A stretch of 64,000 nucleotides of DNA, taken from assembly GCA_963753285.1 (NCBI GenBank), contig CAVWBT010000010.1, positions 1 to 64,000 of the forward strand, written 5' to 3'. This document shows, piece by piece, positions 32,901-42,548 of the stretch. The number at the start of each line of letters is the position of its first letter. Positions within the stretch are counted from its first letter, which is position 1. The notes under the pieces were generated by a model. That model saw only the letters and a list, made by a program, of their open reading frames with translations, was not told the DNA's origin and ran no database searches. This stretch comes from JAHEDH01 sp963753285 (lineage in GTDB: Bacteria > Actinomycetota > Acidimicrobiia > Spongiisociales > ZC4RG35). The translations under genes were made by a program, and so were the position numbers.

Positions 32901-35900
32901 GGTGGTGAGCGCAGAGAACAGCGGGCTGGCATCGAACTCGCCGGCATAGGTGCTCTCGTTGGCGACCACGGTCTCGTCCTCCGCACGAGCAAAGGGCACT
33001 ACCTCGTCCGCTCCCATGATCGTGATGTGACGCAGGCTGTCGGGCGCATTGTCCTGGATCCACACCTGGATCGCGCCGACGATGTCGTTGGCGGCCGACA
33101 CGTCACACGGATCGGCGTCCCAGGCGTTGAAGGCGCTCACGACGCCGGGGATGTCGGCGATGTCGACGATCTGACCACCGACCTCGGGCCGTGCGGCCAG
33201 CGTGGCCAACTGCGCCGATGCGATGTTCCACGAGCCGGCGCCGTAGATGTCGTCGAATCGGCTCGGATTGGTGAGGAACAGCGAGACAGTGTCGGAGTCG
33301 ATCGTGGCTCCGCCACCGGACAATGCCGTGTACGAGGGCGCGATCCGCGGCAAGCACGTGGTGGGCTGAGCAGCCTCCGCAGTCCGCTTGACGCGCAGGG
33401 TGTATGGCCGATCACTCGAAGCTCCCTGGAACCCGGCAACCTGGATCGTGTAGGTCTCGCCCTCGGCGTCCAGGATCGTCAGTTCCTCGCCACCGGTGCC
33501 GGTGTTGGTCGACGAGTCGGCGAGCACGGTGTCGGCCGGTGCCGAGACCGGGCTGTCGCCCTGGACCTCGGGCTCGAGCGGGGAGTCACCGCCGAAGTCG
33601 ATGTTGTCGCTGACGGGGGTCGAGCCGAGCGGGATCGCACGTTCGGTTCCATCGCCGGAGAGCGGCGCTCCCTCTGGTCGGTAGATGAAGGTGTCGACGT
33701 CCTGGTCGAGGTTCGACAGGAAGACCGTTGTGCGGAATCCTGCGCCGGCGGACGGGATCGAGAAGCCGTCGACGTCGGTCGAGGTTCCGACGTAGCCCAC
33801 ATACAGCGTGTCGTCTGTGATGCCGGTCGGAGCGCCCAGGCTGCTCGGCTCGAGCCCGTCGACGACGGTGATCGTGGGCGACGTGGCGTTGAGGTCCGGG
33901 CCGTCCTGGCCAGTGACGGTGGCGGAGATGACCCCCGTGCCGAGCTGGTACCCGGCGTACACGGAGAACCGCAGCGTGATGGTCGACCCGGCCGCCGCAC
34001 CCGTGTCGGGGAGCAGGAAGACGAGGTCGGCGCCCTCGATTTTCGGTTCGACATCGAAGAGATCGCCCGAATCGAGCCAGGCAGAGTCCGCCAGATAGGC
34101 CCAGTCGGAGGGGAGCGTGACCCGGGCCTCGACGCCACCGAGGTCACCGCTCTCGAGCAGGAAGTCGACGCCGACGTCGAGCGTGTCGACGTCACCGATA
34201 CAGGCTGCACCGAGGAAGTCGCCCTCACCTACGTCGAATGATTCGGCCGCACATGCGACGTCTCTGACTTCGATCTGATCGAGCGGCAGGTCTTCCCACG
34301 GGAAGTCCGACGCAAGGAGGATGCCGACAAGCACATCGGCCAGCGTCAGATCGGCGAACGCGCCGGTCTCGCCGAGGAACGCGATCGTGAGGTGGTCGAG
34401 TACGTCCTCGAGGAAGTATCCGTCTAGCGCTTCGTCGATCGCCCCGAGAGGAGTCTCCGCCGGGATGGCACCGAGCGGAATGGCCTCAGCGAGCGTTGTG
34501 GTGTCACCGATTGCCCCGAGAGGCGTGTCCTGGAGTTGGATGGCGCCGAGCGGACTGCTCTGCAGGTCGATCGCCCCGAGCGGGATGGCACCGAGCGGGA
34601 CGCCCGCGATCGAGATGGCGCCGAGCGGGATGGCTCCCAATGGAATCGCACCGAGTGGCAGGCCCTCGAGCGTGATTGCGCCGAGTGGGGTGGCGTCGAG
34701 CGTGGATGCGCCTGTTGCCGCGAGATAGTCCGAGAGGGGGAGGTCTTCATCGCACGCAACCGTGGTGTCGGTCACGGCGGCGCAGACGTCCCCGAACTGG
34801 ATGGCGCCGAGCGGGATGGCGCCGAGCGGGATGGCGCCCAACGGGGTACCTGCAAGTTCGATAGCGCCGAGCTGGATCGCCCCGAGGGGGATTCCCGTCA
34901 TTTCGATCGCACCGAGCGGGATGGCACCGAGCGGGATCGCACCCAAGGGGATGGCGCCCAGGGGTGTCGCGCTGAGGTCACCGGCTCCAACGGCGTCGAC
35001 ATAGTCCTCGAGGGTCGAATTGTCATCGAGGCCGAGATCCGAACAGCTCTGTGCCGATGGGTCGGCGTCGAGGAAGCTGCAGACATCGCCGACGGTTCCG
35101 TCTCCGTTTGCATCAATGGCTCCGAGTGGGATCGCACCCAAGGGGATGGCGCCGAGCGGGATGGCACCGAGTTGGATCGCACCCAAGGGGATGGCGCCGA
35201 GCGGGATGGCACCGAGTGGAGCGGCAGCCAGGTCTCCGATCGCTCCGAGCGGGATGGCACCCAGCGGAGCCGACTGAATGTCCCCGATGGCCCCGAGCGG
35301 AATCGCGCCGAGTGGAATCGCGCCGAGCGGGATGGCGCCAAGTGGTGCCGCTTCTGTGCCGATGGCCCCGAGTGGGATGGCACCGAGTGGGATGGCACCC
35401 AACGGAATGGCCCCGAGCGGCGAGGCGGTCAGGGACGACCCCGAGAGTTCGAGCGAGAGCGGGCTTGCGTCGGCAGGGCAACTGCCGCCGGCGACATCGG
35501 CGCACGCAGCGAGCAGTGTTCCATCCGTGTCGAGATCGGAGATCGGGACGGTGCCGAGCAGCAGCGAACCGACGCTGATGTCACCGAAAGCGCTCGACGT
35601 GGGGTCGAGTTGGGCGAGGCGGACTTCGGCGAGTCGGTCTGCCGGGACCTCGTCGAACACTTCTTCGATGGTGACGGTCTGCGGCGGACGACCTTCGAGC
35701 GTGGTGCCTGCCAGCACGGCGTCCCAGCCGCCGTCGATCGGGAGATCCATGAGGTTGATCGCGCCGAGCGGGATTGCGCCCAATGGGATGGCACCGAGCG
35801 GAATGGCGCCCAGGGGGATCGCCCCGAGCGGTGTGGCGTCGAGTCCGATGGCCCCGAGCGGTGCGGCATCGACCCGAGCATCGAGTTCGATGGCGCCGAG

Positions 35901-38759
35901 CGGCGCACCGACGATCGCCGACGCCCCGGCGAGGAGGCGATCCGACGGAATCGCGTCGAGCGCGACCGAGAACCCGCTCTCCAGCGTGGTGTCCTCGAAG
36001 GTGTTCACCTCGAGCTCGCTGAGGACGGTTCCGGCTGGAGTGACTTCGAGTTCGAAGGCGCCGACGTCGCATCGCGAGCCCTGCGGCCGGCTCACGCCGC
36101 GCTGATCGACGGACTCACACGCCGGTCCATTGTCGAAGCCGAAGTTCAGCACCTGGTGTGTTCCAGAGATGTCTTCCGTACCGGTCGCTCCGGTGAAGCC
36201 GACGAAGCCGGCTGGGACGTCGAGGAGCGAGAAGATGTCCAGACTCAGAACAGTGGAGACGGTGGGCGATGCCGGAAGCGTTTCCGTGTTCGAGGCGTAG
36301 ACATCGAAGGTTCCTGTGGACGCGTCGTACTCGACCCGGGCTGTCCACACGGAGCTGTCCGACAGGTCGGCGATCGCAAGGGTGTTGAACGCAACGCTCG
36401 AGAGGCTTCCCTGCTCATTGATGCCGATGTGGTTATCTGGATCTAGCGAACCGGCGTCGTTTGCGCCCTCCCCGTCGCCGTTCAGCCACGTATCGAACTC
36501 GACCGACACGCCTGCAACAGGCGCTGGGCTGCCACCGATGCCGAGGAAGCCGCCGGCGCCACCGAGATCTGTCGGGCTGTCGGTGATCGTGAAGGTGATG
36601 CCGTCGGCGCCTTCGGAGTCTGCGTCTGGATCGATTCGGAACTGGAAGTCGGCGCTGAAGTCCTCGGTCACATCGATCGGATCGGTGAGGTAGGCCGAGC
36701 CGGCCGTGAAATCCGGTGCTGCTTCGGCCAGTACCAACTCGCCACTACGAAGCGTCGTGTATCCGTTCAGTTGCCAGTCGCCGATGTTGCTGTTGTCGAA
36801 GGCGGGATAGCTCCGGGTAGATCCTGCATCCAGTGCCGGGTTTCCGTCCAACAGTGCCCGCGTTGGAGTCCGCCCTCCGTTGAAGGCAAGCGGACCGAGG
36901 AGGTCGGCGTCCGGATCGACGATGTCGCTGTCGGCGAGGAGACAACCTGGATCGCCTCCAAGGACGTTGTGGCCCAGCGAGACGAGCGTGGCGCAGTTCG
37001 GCCCGCCGTCCGAGCTGTTGTTCGCAGACAGGGAGTTCGAGATCTCGATGGTTCCGGCCGCGGCGTTGAACGCAGCGCCGCTTCCGCCTGCGGAGTTCCC
37101 GACCAGTGTCACGTTGTTCACCCTTGCGGTGCCGCTGACCAAACCCAGGCCGCCGCCACTGGCTGACGCCGAGTTTCCCTGAATCGTCGAGTTGACGATG
37201 TCAATCGTTCCGAGACCGCCGATGCCGCCACCGGAGCCGCTGGTCGCGGAGTTGCCGACAATCGTCGATCCGCTGATCGTGAGGATGCCGCTGCTGAAGA
37301 TGCCGCCACCGTCAGAAGCGGTTCCGTTTGCCACCACCACGTCGGTGAGGGTCAGTTCTGCCGAATCGTTGAGGATGTTCCCGCCCTGGGAGTCGGACAC
37401 GCCACCGGTGATCGTCAGATTCTCGAACCCGGCGTTGCCAAAGAGCGTGACCGTCCGGTTGCCAAGGCCGGAAGCGTCGATCACCGTGTCCGCAGCCGTA
37501 TCCCCCCCGCCGACGAGGGTGATGTCCCCGCCGATGATGATCGCCTCGTTGTAGACGCCGGGCGGGACCACGATGGTCTCCTCGCCGCCCGAAGCGTCGA
37601 TGAGATCCTGCAGTGGCGTTGCGACCTCCACCTGGAGCTCGACGGAGCCGATGTCGCATCCGAAACCGCTCGGCCTGGCCAGGCCCCGCTGGTCGTCGAA
37701 CTCAGAGCACGAGAGACCGGAGTCCTGGAAAGCCGAGTCGAGCGCGGGGCTCGTCTGGCTCGGAAGGTGAGTGGGTGTGGCGCCACCGTTGTCGGCGAGC
37801 GGGCCGAGGTCGGGGTCGACCCCTTCGATGGACGTCGAACCGACAAGCAGCGTGCAGTCACCGACGGGAACGGTCTCCACGAGGTTGTAGCCGGAGGAGT
37901 CGGTGAAGCTGCCGCTGCAGTCCCGGCCGACGTTGTTGGCGAGTACTGAGTTCGCGATCGTTGCGACACCCCCGCCGTCGACGACAACCCCGCTGTTGAA
38001 GCCGGCCACGTCGTTGTCCACCACCGTGCTGTGGTTCATGAGGAGCGACGAGCCGGACCTGACGTTCACAGCGCCGGTCGAGGACGCCTCCGGACCGTCC
38101 GTGTTCCCCGAGATGGTCGAGTTGTAGATCTCCGCGGTGGCACCATCGGTGATGTACACGCCGGCGCCGTTCGAGCCGGCGACGTTGTTGTCAATGGTCG
38201 AGTTGTAGATGACCACGCTTGCGAGCGTTCCACGGGCGTGTACCCCGCCTCCGTTGGAGACGGTCCGGTTGCCGGTGACCCGCACATCGAGAAGTGTCAA
38301 GGAACCTGAAGACACAGTGATACCGCCCCCGAGGCTTGCGAAACTCGGATTCGGGTTCTGCGTCAGCGCGCCTGTGATCGTGAGATTCTCCAACGCGGAC
38401 TCGATCGCCCCGCCGACGCTCACGGCTCCATTCGACTGGACGATGCCCGACGCGTCGATCACCACCTCCGAGGCGTCTTCTCCCAATCCGAGGATCAGCA
38501 CCGACTTGGAGATGCTGAGTGTCTCGGGGTACACGCCAGGTGCAACCTGGATCACGTCGCCATTCGCGGCGTTGAGGATTGCGCCACCGATGGTGCAGTG
38601 GTTTGGCGACGGATCCGCATCCAGGCAGCCTGGGTCGGACGGGTCAACGGTCAGCGTCGCGGCGAAGGCGGACTCGTGAGGGGTGATCACGACCAGTGCG
38701 GCGACCATCGAGAAGGCGACGACGATCGATTGCCATCGCGAAACACGTGTACTGCCCAT
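29976..38759 (-). CDS. Giant exported multidomain protein: beta-helix, lectin, PLGAI pentad repeats, C25-like cysteine protease, PKD
   Basis: 2927 aa from ATG 38759 (GGAGAGGGC site); a longer in-frame reading adds 23 residues. Order: signal peptide (residues 1-34); right-handed beta-helix repeats with two anchor-type ends (SFNP... DQRGLARPSGFGCDIGSVEL near 370); an L-type lectin-like module (about 650-875) set inside the second DQRG end; about 43 copies of the pentad PLGAI in several blocks (about 950-1440) with Cys-containing inserts; strand-rich linkers; a C25/gingipain-like protease domain (about 1800-2220) with candidate catalytic His2079 (NSHYDHHR) and Cys2119 (TMGCHSG); a PKD domain (about 2660-2740); and an Asn/Asp-rich, Lys-ended tail. 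No LPxTG or membrane anchor is visible, so it is probably secreted or surface-held. Function unknown; a self-processing adhesin/protease is one reading. Confidence 0.85.
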   Translation of the reverse strand: MGSTRVSRWQSIVVAFSMVAALVVITPHESAFAATLTVDPSDPGCLDADPSPNHCTIGGAILNAANGDVIQVAPGVYPETLSISKSVLILGLGEDASEVVIDASGIVQSNGAVSVGGAIESALENLTITGALTQNPNPSFASLGGGITVSSGSLTLLDVRVTGNRTVSNGGGVHARGTLASVVIYNSTIDNNVAGSNGAGVYITDGATAEIYNSTISGNTDGPEASSTGAVNVRSGSSLLMNHSTVVDNDVAGFNSGVVVDGGGVATIANSVLANNVGRDCSGSFTDSSGYNLVETVPVGDCTLLVGSTSIEGVDPDLGPLADNGGATPTHLPSQTSPALDSAFQDSGLSCSEFDDQRGLARPSGFGCDIGSVELQVEVATPLQDLIDASGGEETIVVPPGVYNEAIIIGGDITLVGGGDTAADTVIDASGLGNRTVTLFGNAGFENLTITGGVSDSQGGNILNDSAELTLTDVVVANGTASDGGGIFSSGILTISGSTIVGNSATSGSGGGIGGLGTIDIVNSTIQGNSASASGGGLGLVSGTARVNNVTLVGNSAGGSGAAFNAAAGTIEISNSLSANNSSDGGPNCATLVSLGHNVLGGDPGCLLADSDIVDPDADLLGPLAFNGGRTPTRALLDGNPALDAGSTRSYPAFDNSNIGDWQLNGYTTLRSGELVLAEAAPDFTAGSAYLTDPIDVTEDFSADFQFRIDPDADSEGADGITFTITDSPTDLGGAGGFLGIGGSPAPVAGVSVEFDTWLNGDGEGANDAGSLDPDNHIGINEQGSLSSVAFNTLAIADLSDSSVWTARVEYDASTGTFDVYASNTETLPASPTVSTVLSLDIFSLLDVPAGFVGFTGATGTEDISGTHQVLNFGFDNGPACESVDQRGVSRPQGSRCDVGAFELEVTPAGTVLSELEVNTFEDTTLESGFSVALDAIPSDRLLAGASAIVGAPLGAIELDARVDAAPLGAIGLDATPLGAIPLGAIPLGAIPLGAIPLGAINLMDLPIDGGWDAVLAGTTLEGRPPQTVTIEEVFDEVPADRLAEVRLAQLDPTSSAFGDISVGSLLLGTVPISDLDTDGTLLAACADVAGGSCPADASPLSLELSGSSLTASPLGAIPLGAIPLGAIPLGAIGTEAAPLGAIPLGAIPLGAIPLGAIGDIQSAPLGAIPLGAIGDLAAAPLGAIPLGAIPLGAIQLGAIPLGAIPLGAIPLGAIDANGDGTVGDVCSFLDADPSAQSCSDLGLDDNSTLEDYVDAVGAGDLSATPLGAIPLGAIPLGAIPLGAIEMTGIPLGAIQLGAIELAGTPLGAIPLGAIPLGAIQFGDVCAAVTDTTVACDEDLPLSDYLAATGASTLDATPLGAITLEGLPLGAIPLGAIPLGAISIAGVPLGAIPLGAIDLQSSPLGAIQLQDTPLGAIGDTTTLAEAIPLGAIPAETPLGAIDEALDGYFLEDVLDHLTIAFLGETGAFADLTLADVLVGILLASDFPWEDLPLDQIEVRDVACAAESFDVGEGDFLGAACIGDVDTLDVGVDFLLESGDLGGVEARVTLPSDWAYLADSAWLDSGDLFDVEPKIEGADLVFLLPDTGAAAGSTITLRFSVYAGYQLGTGVISATVTGQDGPDLNATSPTITVVDGLEPSSLGAPTGITDDTLYVGYVGTSTDVDGFSIPSAGAGFRTTVFLSNLDQDVDTFIYRPEGAPLSGDGTERAIPLGSTPVSDNIDFGGDSPLEPEVQGDSPVSAPADTVLADSSTNTGTGGEELTILDAEGETYTIQVAGFQGASSDRPYTLRVKRTAEAAQPTTCLPRIAPSYTALSGGGATIDSDTVSLFLTNPSRFDDIYGAGSWNIASAQLATLAARPEVGGQIVDIADIPGVVSAFNAWDADPCDVSAANDIVGAIQVWIQDNAPDSLRHITIMGADEVVPFARAEDETVVANESTYAGEFDASPLFSALTTRHYLTDAPYGDFDPIPWVGTKYAYVTDLSVGRLVENATHIAGAIQTYIDNGGVLSPTTAAVASYDFLYDGATLLADRLDGQLGGPVTDRTLMDDPTTVTLPGDAWTSLDLEALIDGVPDIISPNSHYDHHRLLPSQENLNETEANLFTIDDLPGDLSDVIIFTMGCHSGLNVDGSIGTATEDRDWPEVYSALNAIYIGNTGYGYGDSATIALTESIMANLAGNLNGTFTIGQALTQAKQDQFSKAGLYGVYDLKAIEEATLYGLPFWQIDVPGNSVADPDPTAGPIGTDPISELTAASFSIAPEFDLVNSVNGDYYAVGGEVEYLQWRPIQPRTGVDVTKDGLIATGAIFTDLVTSDNTIADVAFARPMTVSSTLREPEVETPGIVFPTGFTTVGTGNRVNPDPTGPAVEQVQRLNLIPGQFQGNPTGSGGVQRLFEEIDGTVFYQPAANLGSIDWTRPFINDVDATTSGNQVQFTVDTNDPDSAVSRVVVLYRSGATTWTSVDLAQQGTSATWIGGGLFGAVTPPLDYFVFSVNDDGVTSVSTFKGGLYETQAGPPPGPGDPVEINGTPGIVPGVYSSPVEITGPVGRAVTVDGTSFTLPVTVSSDGPHEVVVADGPTLRFVVDQTNPTVTVPTASPQFDPGQVVSQLFTCADAVTLVVFCGAELATPGGGTVAVSSEALLPTSTPGVYSGTARAVDSAGNEVAATFEYVVRSAPFILEFISPNEPIPQGSTAVLTVRFTDPGNDAHSIVFDWGDGNETTVTLAPGAGTNGVKEASAAKPYFLPGVYPVSVTVTDDDGAEATESTFVVVFDLEGRQVSGNGRANLTGTSAVLDGASVEADLDFGASIKAKDKGLSGKFDFELDDPDKGNNNRNNSSNGNNGDDDELEFEFEATSISNFYVFNGWAVALGSGEIDDRPGIYQWLLSVRDDDPDLIRIRITDSTGTVVFDTQPGASTFAQPNLPLDKGKIKIKAK
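34435..35910 (-). repeat. 15-bp tandem repeat array encoding PLGAI pentads
   Basis: The minus-strand unit CCGCTCGGTGCCATC (P-L-G-A-I) and close variants recur about 43 times, in runs of up to seven, separated by other pentads (for example ELAGT, SIAGV, QLQDT) that keep the 5-residue register. Third-base variation between units shows selection on protein rather than fresh DNA duplication. Two inserts carry paired Cys and Asp-rich loops. Confidence 0.9.
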
Positions 38760-38868
38760 TATTGCCCTCTCCCAACGCTTCGCTTGGAGTCTTCGAATCC
38801 AGAGCTGCGCAATTCGCCCGGGCCACACGCTATCCGTGCATCCGGGAGCGCGCCACAGATTTCTCCAG

Positions 38869-38874
38869 TAATTT
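38869..38874 (+). promoter_or_regulatory. -10 box of leaderless cyclase gene
   Basis: TAATTT, then CCTGGG, then the GTG at 38881: spacing 6 nt. The 38760-38880 gap between divergent genes holds this box and the ribosome site of the giant gene. Confidence 0.5.
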
Positions 38875-38880
38875 CCTGGG

Positions 38881-41800
38881 GTGGCGGCACCTCAACATGC
38901 GCTCTACGTGCCCCGGATGGCGATCGAATGGTTGGCCGATCATCCGGAGCTGAGGACGCGGCACGTCGACGGCACCGTGCTCTTCGCCGACATCTCGGGA
39001 TTCACCGCCCTCTCCGAGCGCCTCATGTCCGAGATGGGCGAACGTGGCGCCGAGGTGGTCACCCGGGTGATGAATCGGGCCTTCGGCGAGCTGGTCGAGA
39101 TCGTGCTGCTCGAGCACGGCGATCTGCTCCGCTTCGGCGGCGATGCGGTGCTGGCGATGTTCACCGGCGACGAACACGTCGGGCCGGGCCTGTCGTGCCG
39201 CCGTCGACATGAGCGAGGCGATCGGTCACGTCGAGACGCCGGGCGACCCGCTCGGGATCTCGATCGGACTCGCCACCGGCGAGGTGATCATCGACCGGGT
39301 CGGCTCGATCAGCCAGGAACTGATCGTCTCGGGTCCCACCATCGACCGGATGCTCGCCGCCGAGTCGGCCGCCTCGAGCGGCGAGATCGGCATCGGCGAG
39401 GAGCTCGCAGCGATGCTCCCCGCCGACGTCGTCGGCGAAGGCAGTGGGGTCTCGATCCTGCTCGACGATCCGGACATGGCAGAGTTGCTCGACGATCTTC
39501 CAGAGGTCAGGGTCTCGGAGGGAGTCGAGCCCGACGTGTTCATCTCACCGGATCTTCGGGATCGTCTCACGCTCTCCCTCCAGGAGGGCCAGCACCGAAC
39601 GGCGACGATCGGCTTCATCAAGGTCTCCGGGCTGGCTGCGCTCGATGACGACGACCGAACCGAGGCGCTCGGTCGGCTGTTCGGCAGCGTGATTGATCGC
39701 TGTGGCGCCAACGCAGTGTCCTATCTCGCCTCCGACGTCGACAAGGACGGCGTGAAGTTCATCCTCGCCGCCGGCGTCCCGAACAGGGTGCGGACCAAGG
39801 ACGGCCTGGCGTCGGCGCTCTTCGAGATCATCAGCTCCGAACACCACTTGAAGGTCAGCGGCGGATCTGCCTACGGCGCAGTGTTCGCCGGCGACCTCGG
39901 TGCTCCAGGCCGTCGGTGCTACACGGTGATGGGTGACACGGTGAACCTTGCGGCGCGGCTGGCCGCTGCGGCGTCTCCCGGCCAGGTCTTCACGACTGCG
40001 ATGGCGCTGGATCGGACGGCGGCGGTGTTCGAGTCGACCGAGCTCGAGCCGATCGCCCTCAAGGGCAAATCGATGGAGATCCGGCCCGTCCGGCTCGACG
40101 CGCTCAGCGCGCATGCGGACGAGGAGACCGTCCACGGTGAGGTGATCGGTCGCTCGGCGGAGATCGCATCCGTCCAGCGCCTGGTCGACGCCGGCCTCGG
40201 TGGCGACGGCATCGTCGTGCTGGTCACCGGTGAGACCGGGATGGGGAAGGGCACAATCGCCGCCGCCGCAACCGAGGGCCGGGCGGAGATCAACACCCGG
40301 CTCCGGTGCACCGATCGGTGGGAAGGCATCCACGGGATCGCCAGGCGGCTCGTCCAACTGATCCTCGGCTCCGCCGACGTCTACACGCCGGCCGGTCTCG
40401 AGCGAGCGGTGGTCTCGATCGATCCCACTCTCGCTCCGTGGGTCCCCCTCATCGGTGACGTCCTCGGAATCGACATCGAGCCCACCGAGGCGACGACGTC
40501 CCTGCCCGCCGATGCCTATTTGCTCCGCCTGCACGAGGCCGTCGTCCGTCTCCTGACGTCGGCGCTCGGCGGGAGGCCGGCGGTCCTGCGGGTCGAGGAC
40601 GCCGGATTCGCCGACGAGACATCCGTCGGGTTGCTGGAAGCGCTTGCGCACGCCGTTGCCAGCCACCCGTGGGTGATGATCATCACGTCCACCGAGGCGC
40701 CCGCCTGGGTGCCTCCCGGCACCACGACGGTCCGGGTCGAGCAGCTCGACGCCGATCGGGCACGCCGGTTCGTGCTCGAGGTCCTCGGGGAACGAACTCT
40801 TCCCGCTCCGATCATCGACGAGATCGTGGAGCGAGCCGCCGGGAGGCCCGCCGCGCTCCGCGAGCTCACCCTATCTGCGCAAGACGACGGCGCGGTCCCC
40901 GAGACGATCGAAGCCGCCGCGCTCGCTCAGATCGACCGTCTCGACGATCGTGACCGCCAACTGCTGTCGTACGCCTCGGTGTTCGGCATGGACGCCCGGA
41001 TCGATCTGCTCGCCGCACTCCTCCCCGAGATGGCCACGGCGCTCGAGGATCCCGAGTCGTGGGACCGGCTGCAAGCCTTCATCGACACCGAGGTGGTGGG
41101 TCGCATCCGATTCCGGGATGCCATCCATCGCGACGTCGCCTACCGCATCTTGCCCCACGAGCGGCGGATGTCGGCCCACGCAATGGCAGCGGAGGCCATC
41201 GAACGTCGCGCCCGGCGGAGACCGGAACGGTTCGTGGCCGAGCTCGCCTACCACTTCCACCTCGCGCAGCGGTGGGACAAGTCGTGGGAGTACAACAGGA
41301 TGGCGGCGGAGAAGGCCGCCAAGGGGCAGGCTTCACTCCAGCGGATCAGGGTGCTGGAACGGGCGCTCGCAGCAGCGGAGCACCTGGAGCTCACCTCGGA
41401 CGACCTGGCAGACCTCCATCGCAGACTCGGTGACGCCTTCGAGCGTGCCGGCATGTTCGATCGAGCCGTCGAGGCCTACGAGCGGGCGGCCACCGACCAG
41501 GGCGACTCGGACGAGGCGTGGCAGCTGCAGGCGCTGGCCGGTAGGGCGTTGGTCAGGCTGGGCCGACCCGATGAAGCCCGCACGCGGTTCGATGCTGTGC
41601 TCGAGCACGCGACCTCGACCCGGGCGCGCACCGAAGCCCTCACGGGGATCGCCGGCCTCGAGATCCGCAAGGGCCACTTCGAGGAGGCTGCCGGCTGGTG
41701 TGACCGGGTGTTCGAGGAGACCGACGAAGAGATCGAATCGGTCGCCCGCGCCCATTCCATCCGGGCCATCGCCAGCACGCTCGCCGGGTGGTCCGACGCA

Positions 41801-42547
41801 ACCGAGCACGCCAAGCGGGCGCTCGAGATCTTCGAGCGCATCGGCGACCCGAGCGGTGCGGCGAACGCGCTCAACAACCTCGCGTTCCACTCCTTCTACG
41901 TCGGGGCCTGGGCCGAGTGTGAACAGCACCACCGGGCTGCGCTCGCAGCCCGCAACGAGATCGGCGACGTGCTCGGCAGGGCACTCGCCTCGTACAACCT
42001 GGGCGAGCTGTTCATGGAGCAGGGAAGGTTCGACGAGTCGAGCGAATGGCTCGCCTCGGCGCTCGCCGACTTCCGGGGAGCGGGTCATCTGATCGGGGAG
42101 TCTGCGACCCGGGTGGCGCTTGGTCGCCTCGATGCGCGCCTCGGCCTCTCGGAGCGTGCGGTCGACCAGTTCGATCGAGCCGAGGTGGTGGCGCGTTCCG
42201 CCTCGGGCGACGAGCAGCTGATCGATGCGGCCTTCGGCCGATGCGAACTGGCGCTGCTCGTCGGTGATGCCACCCCATCGGACGCGCTCGCTTCGATCGA
42301 CGTCGAGTCGTTGAGCCCGGTCCAGCATGCTCGTTTCGAGCTGATCTCGGCGATCGCAGACCGGTCCGCCCCCGACAGGTTGGAGCGGCTCGCCTCCGCC
42401 CTCGACGAGGCATCGGATGTCGGTGCAGTGCACCTCGTCCAACTGGGTGCCGAGGTGCTCGCCCGACTGGCGGGGTCCGAACTGGATCGGTCGCTTCGCC
42501 TGTCCGAGCGGCTCAGGATGACGGCTCGCCCGGTCTTCCGCCTCTGA
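38881..42547 (+). CDS. Tandem class III nucleotidyl cyclase with AAA/NTPase and TPR regions, frameshifted near residue 102
   Basis: Frame one (GTG 38881) encodes the start of cyclase domain 1 (GTVLFADISGFTALSERL, GDLLRFGGDAVLAMF). The +1 frame takes over with ACRAAVDMSEA and runs to 42547. Removing one C from the CC at 39184-39185 restores GDEHVGRACRAAVDM and one 1221-aa protein. Cyclase domain 2 lies near residues 235-400 (ATIGFIKVSGLAAL, VMGDTVNLAARL). The P-loop VTGETGMGKGT (about 446-456) has Gly where Ser/Thr usually follows GK. The last 430 residues are helical TPR-like repeats. This is the layout of mammalian soluble adenylyl cyclase. Product is probably cAMP; activity is unproved. Confidence 0.82.
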
Positions 42548-42548
42548 A

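Noticed and set aside
34435..35910. Possible CRISPR array
   Set aside because: The repeats are 15 bp, contiguous, in frame and protein-coding; there are no unique spacers of regular length.
34321..36446. Long plus-strand reading frames rich in MAPSG or DGAERDGTE repeats
   Set aside because: They are the opposite-strand images of the 15-bp PLGAI repeat; a 15-bp unit keeps several frames open. No start signal or protein-like composition.
29976..38759. Giant gene as an assembly artefact of several genes joined
   Set aside because: The frame is uninterrupted over 8.8 kb, the domains are all extracellular types, and a single signal peptide and single stop frame it.
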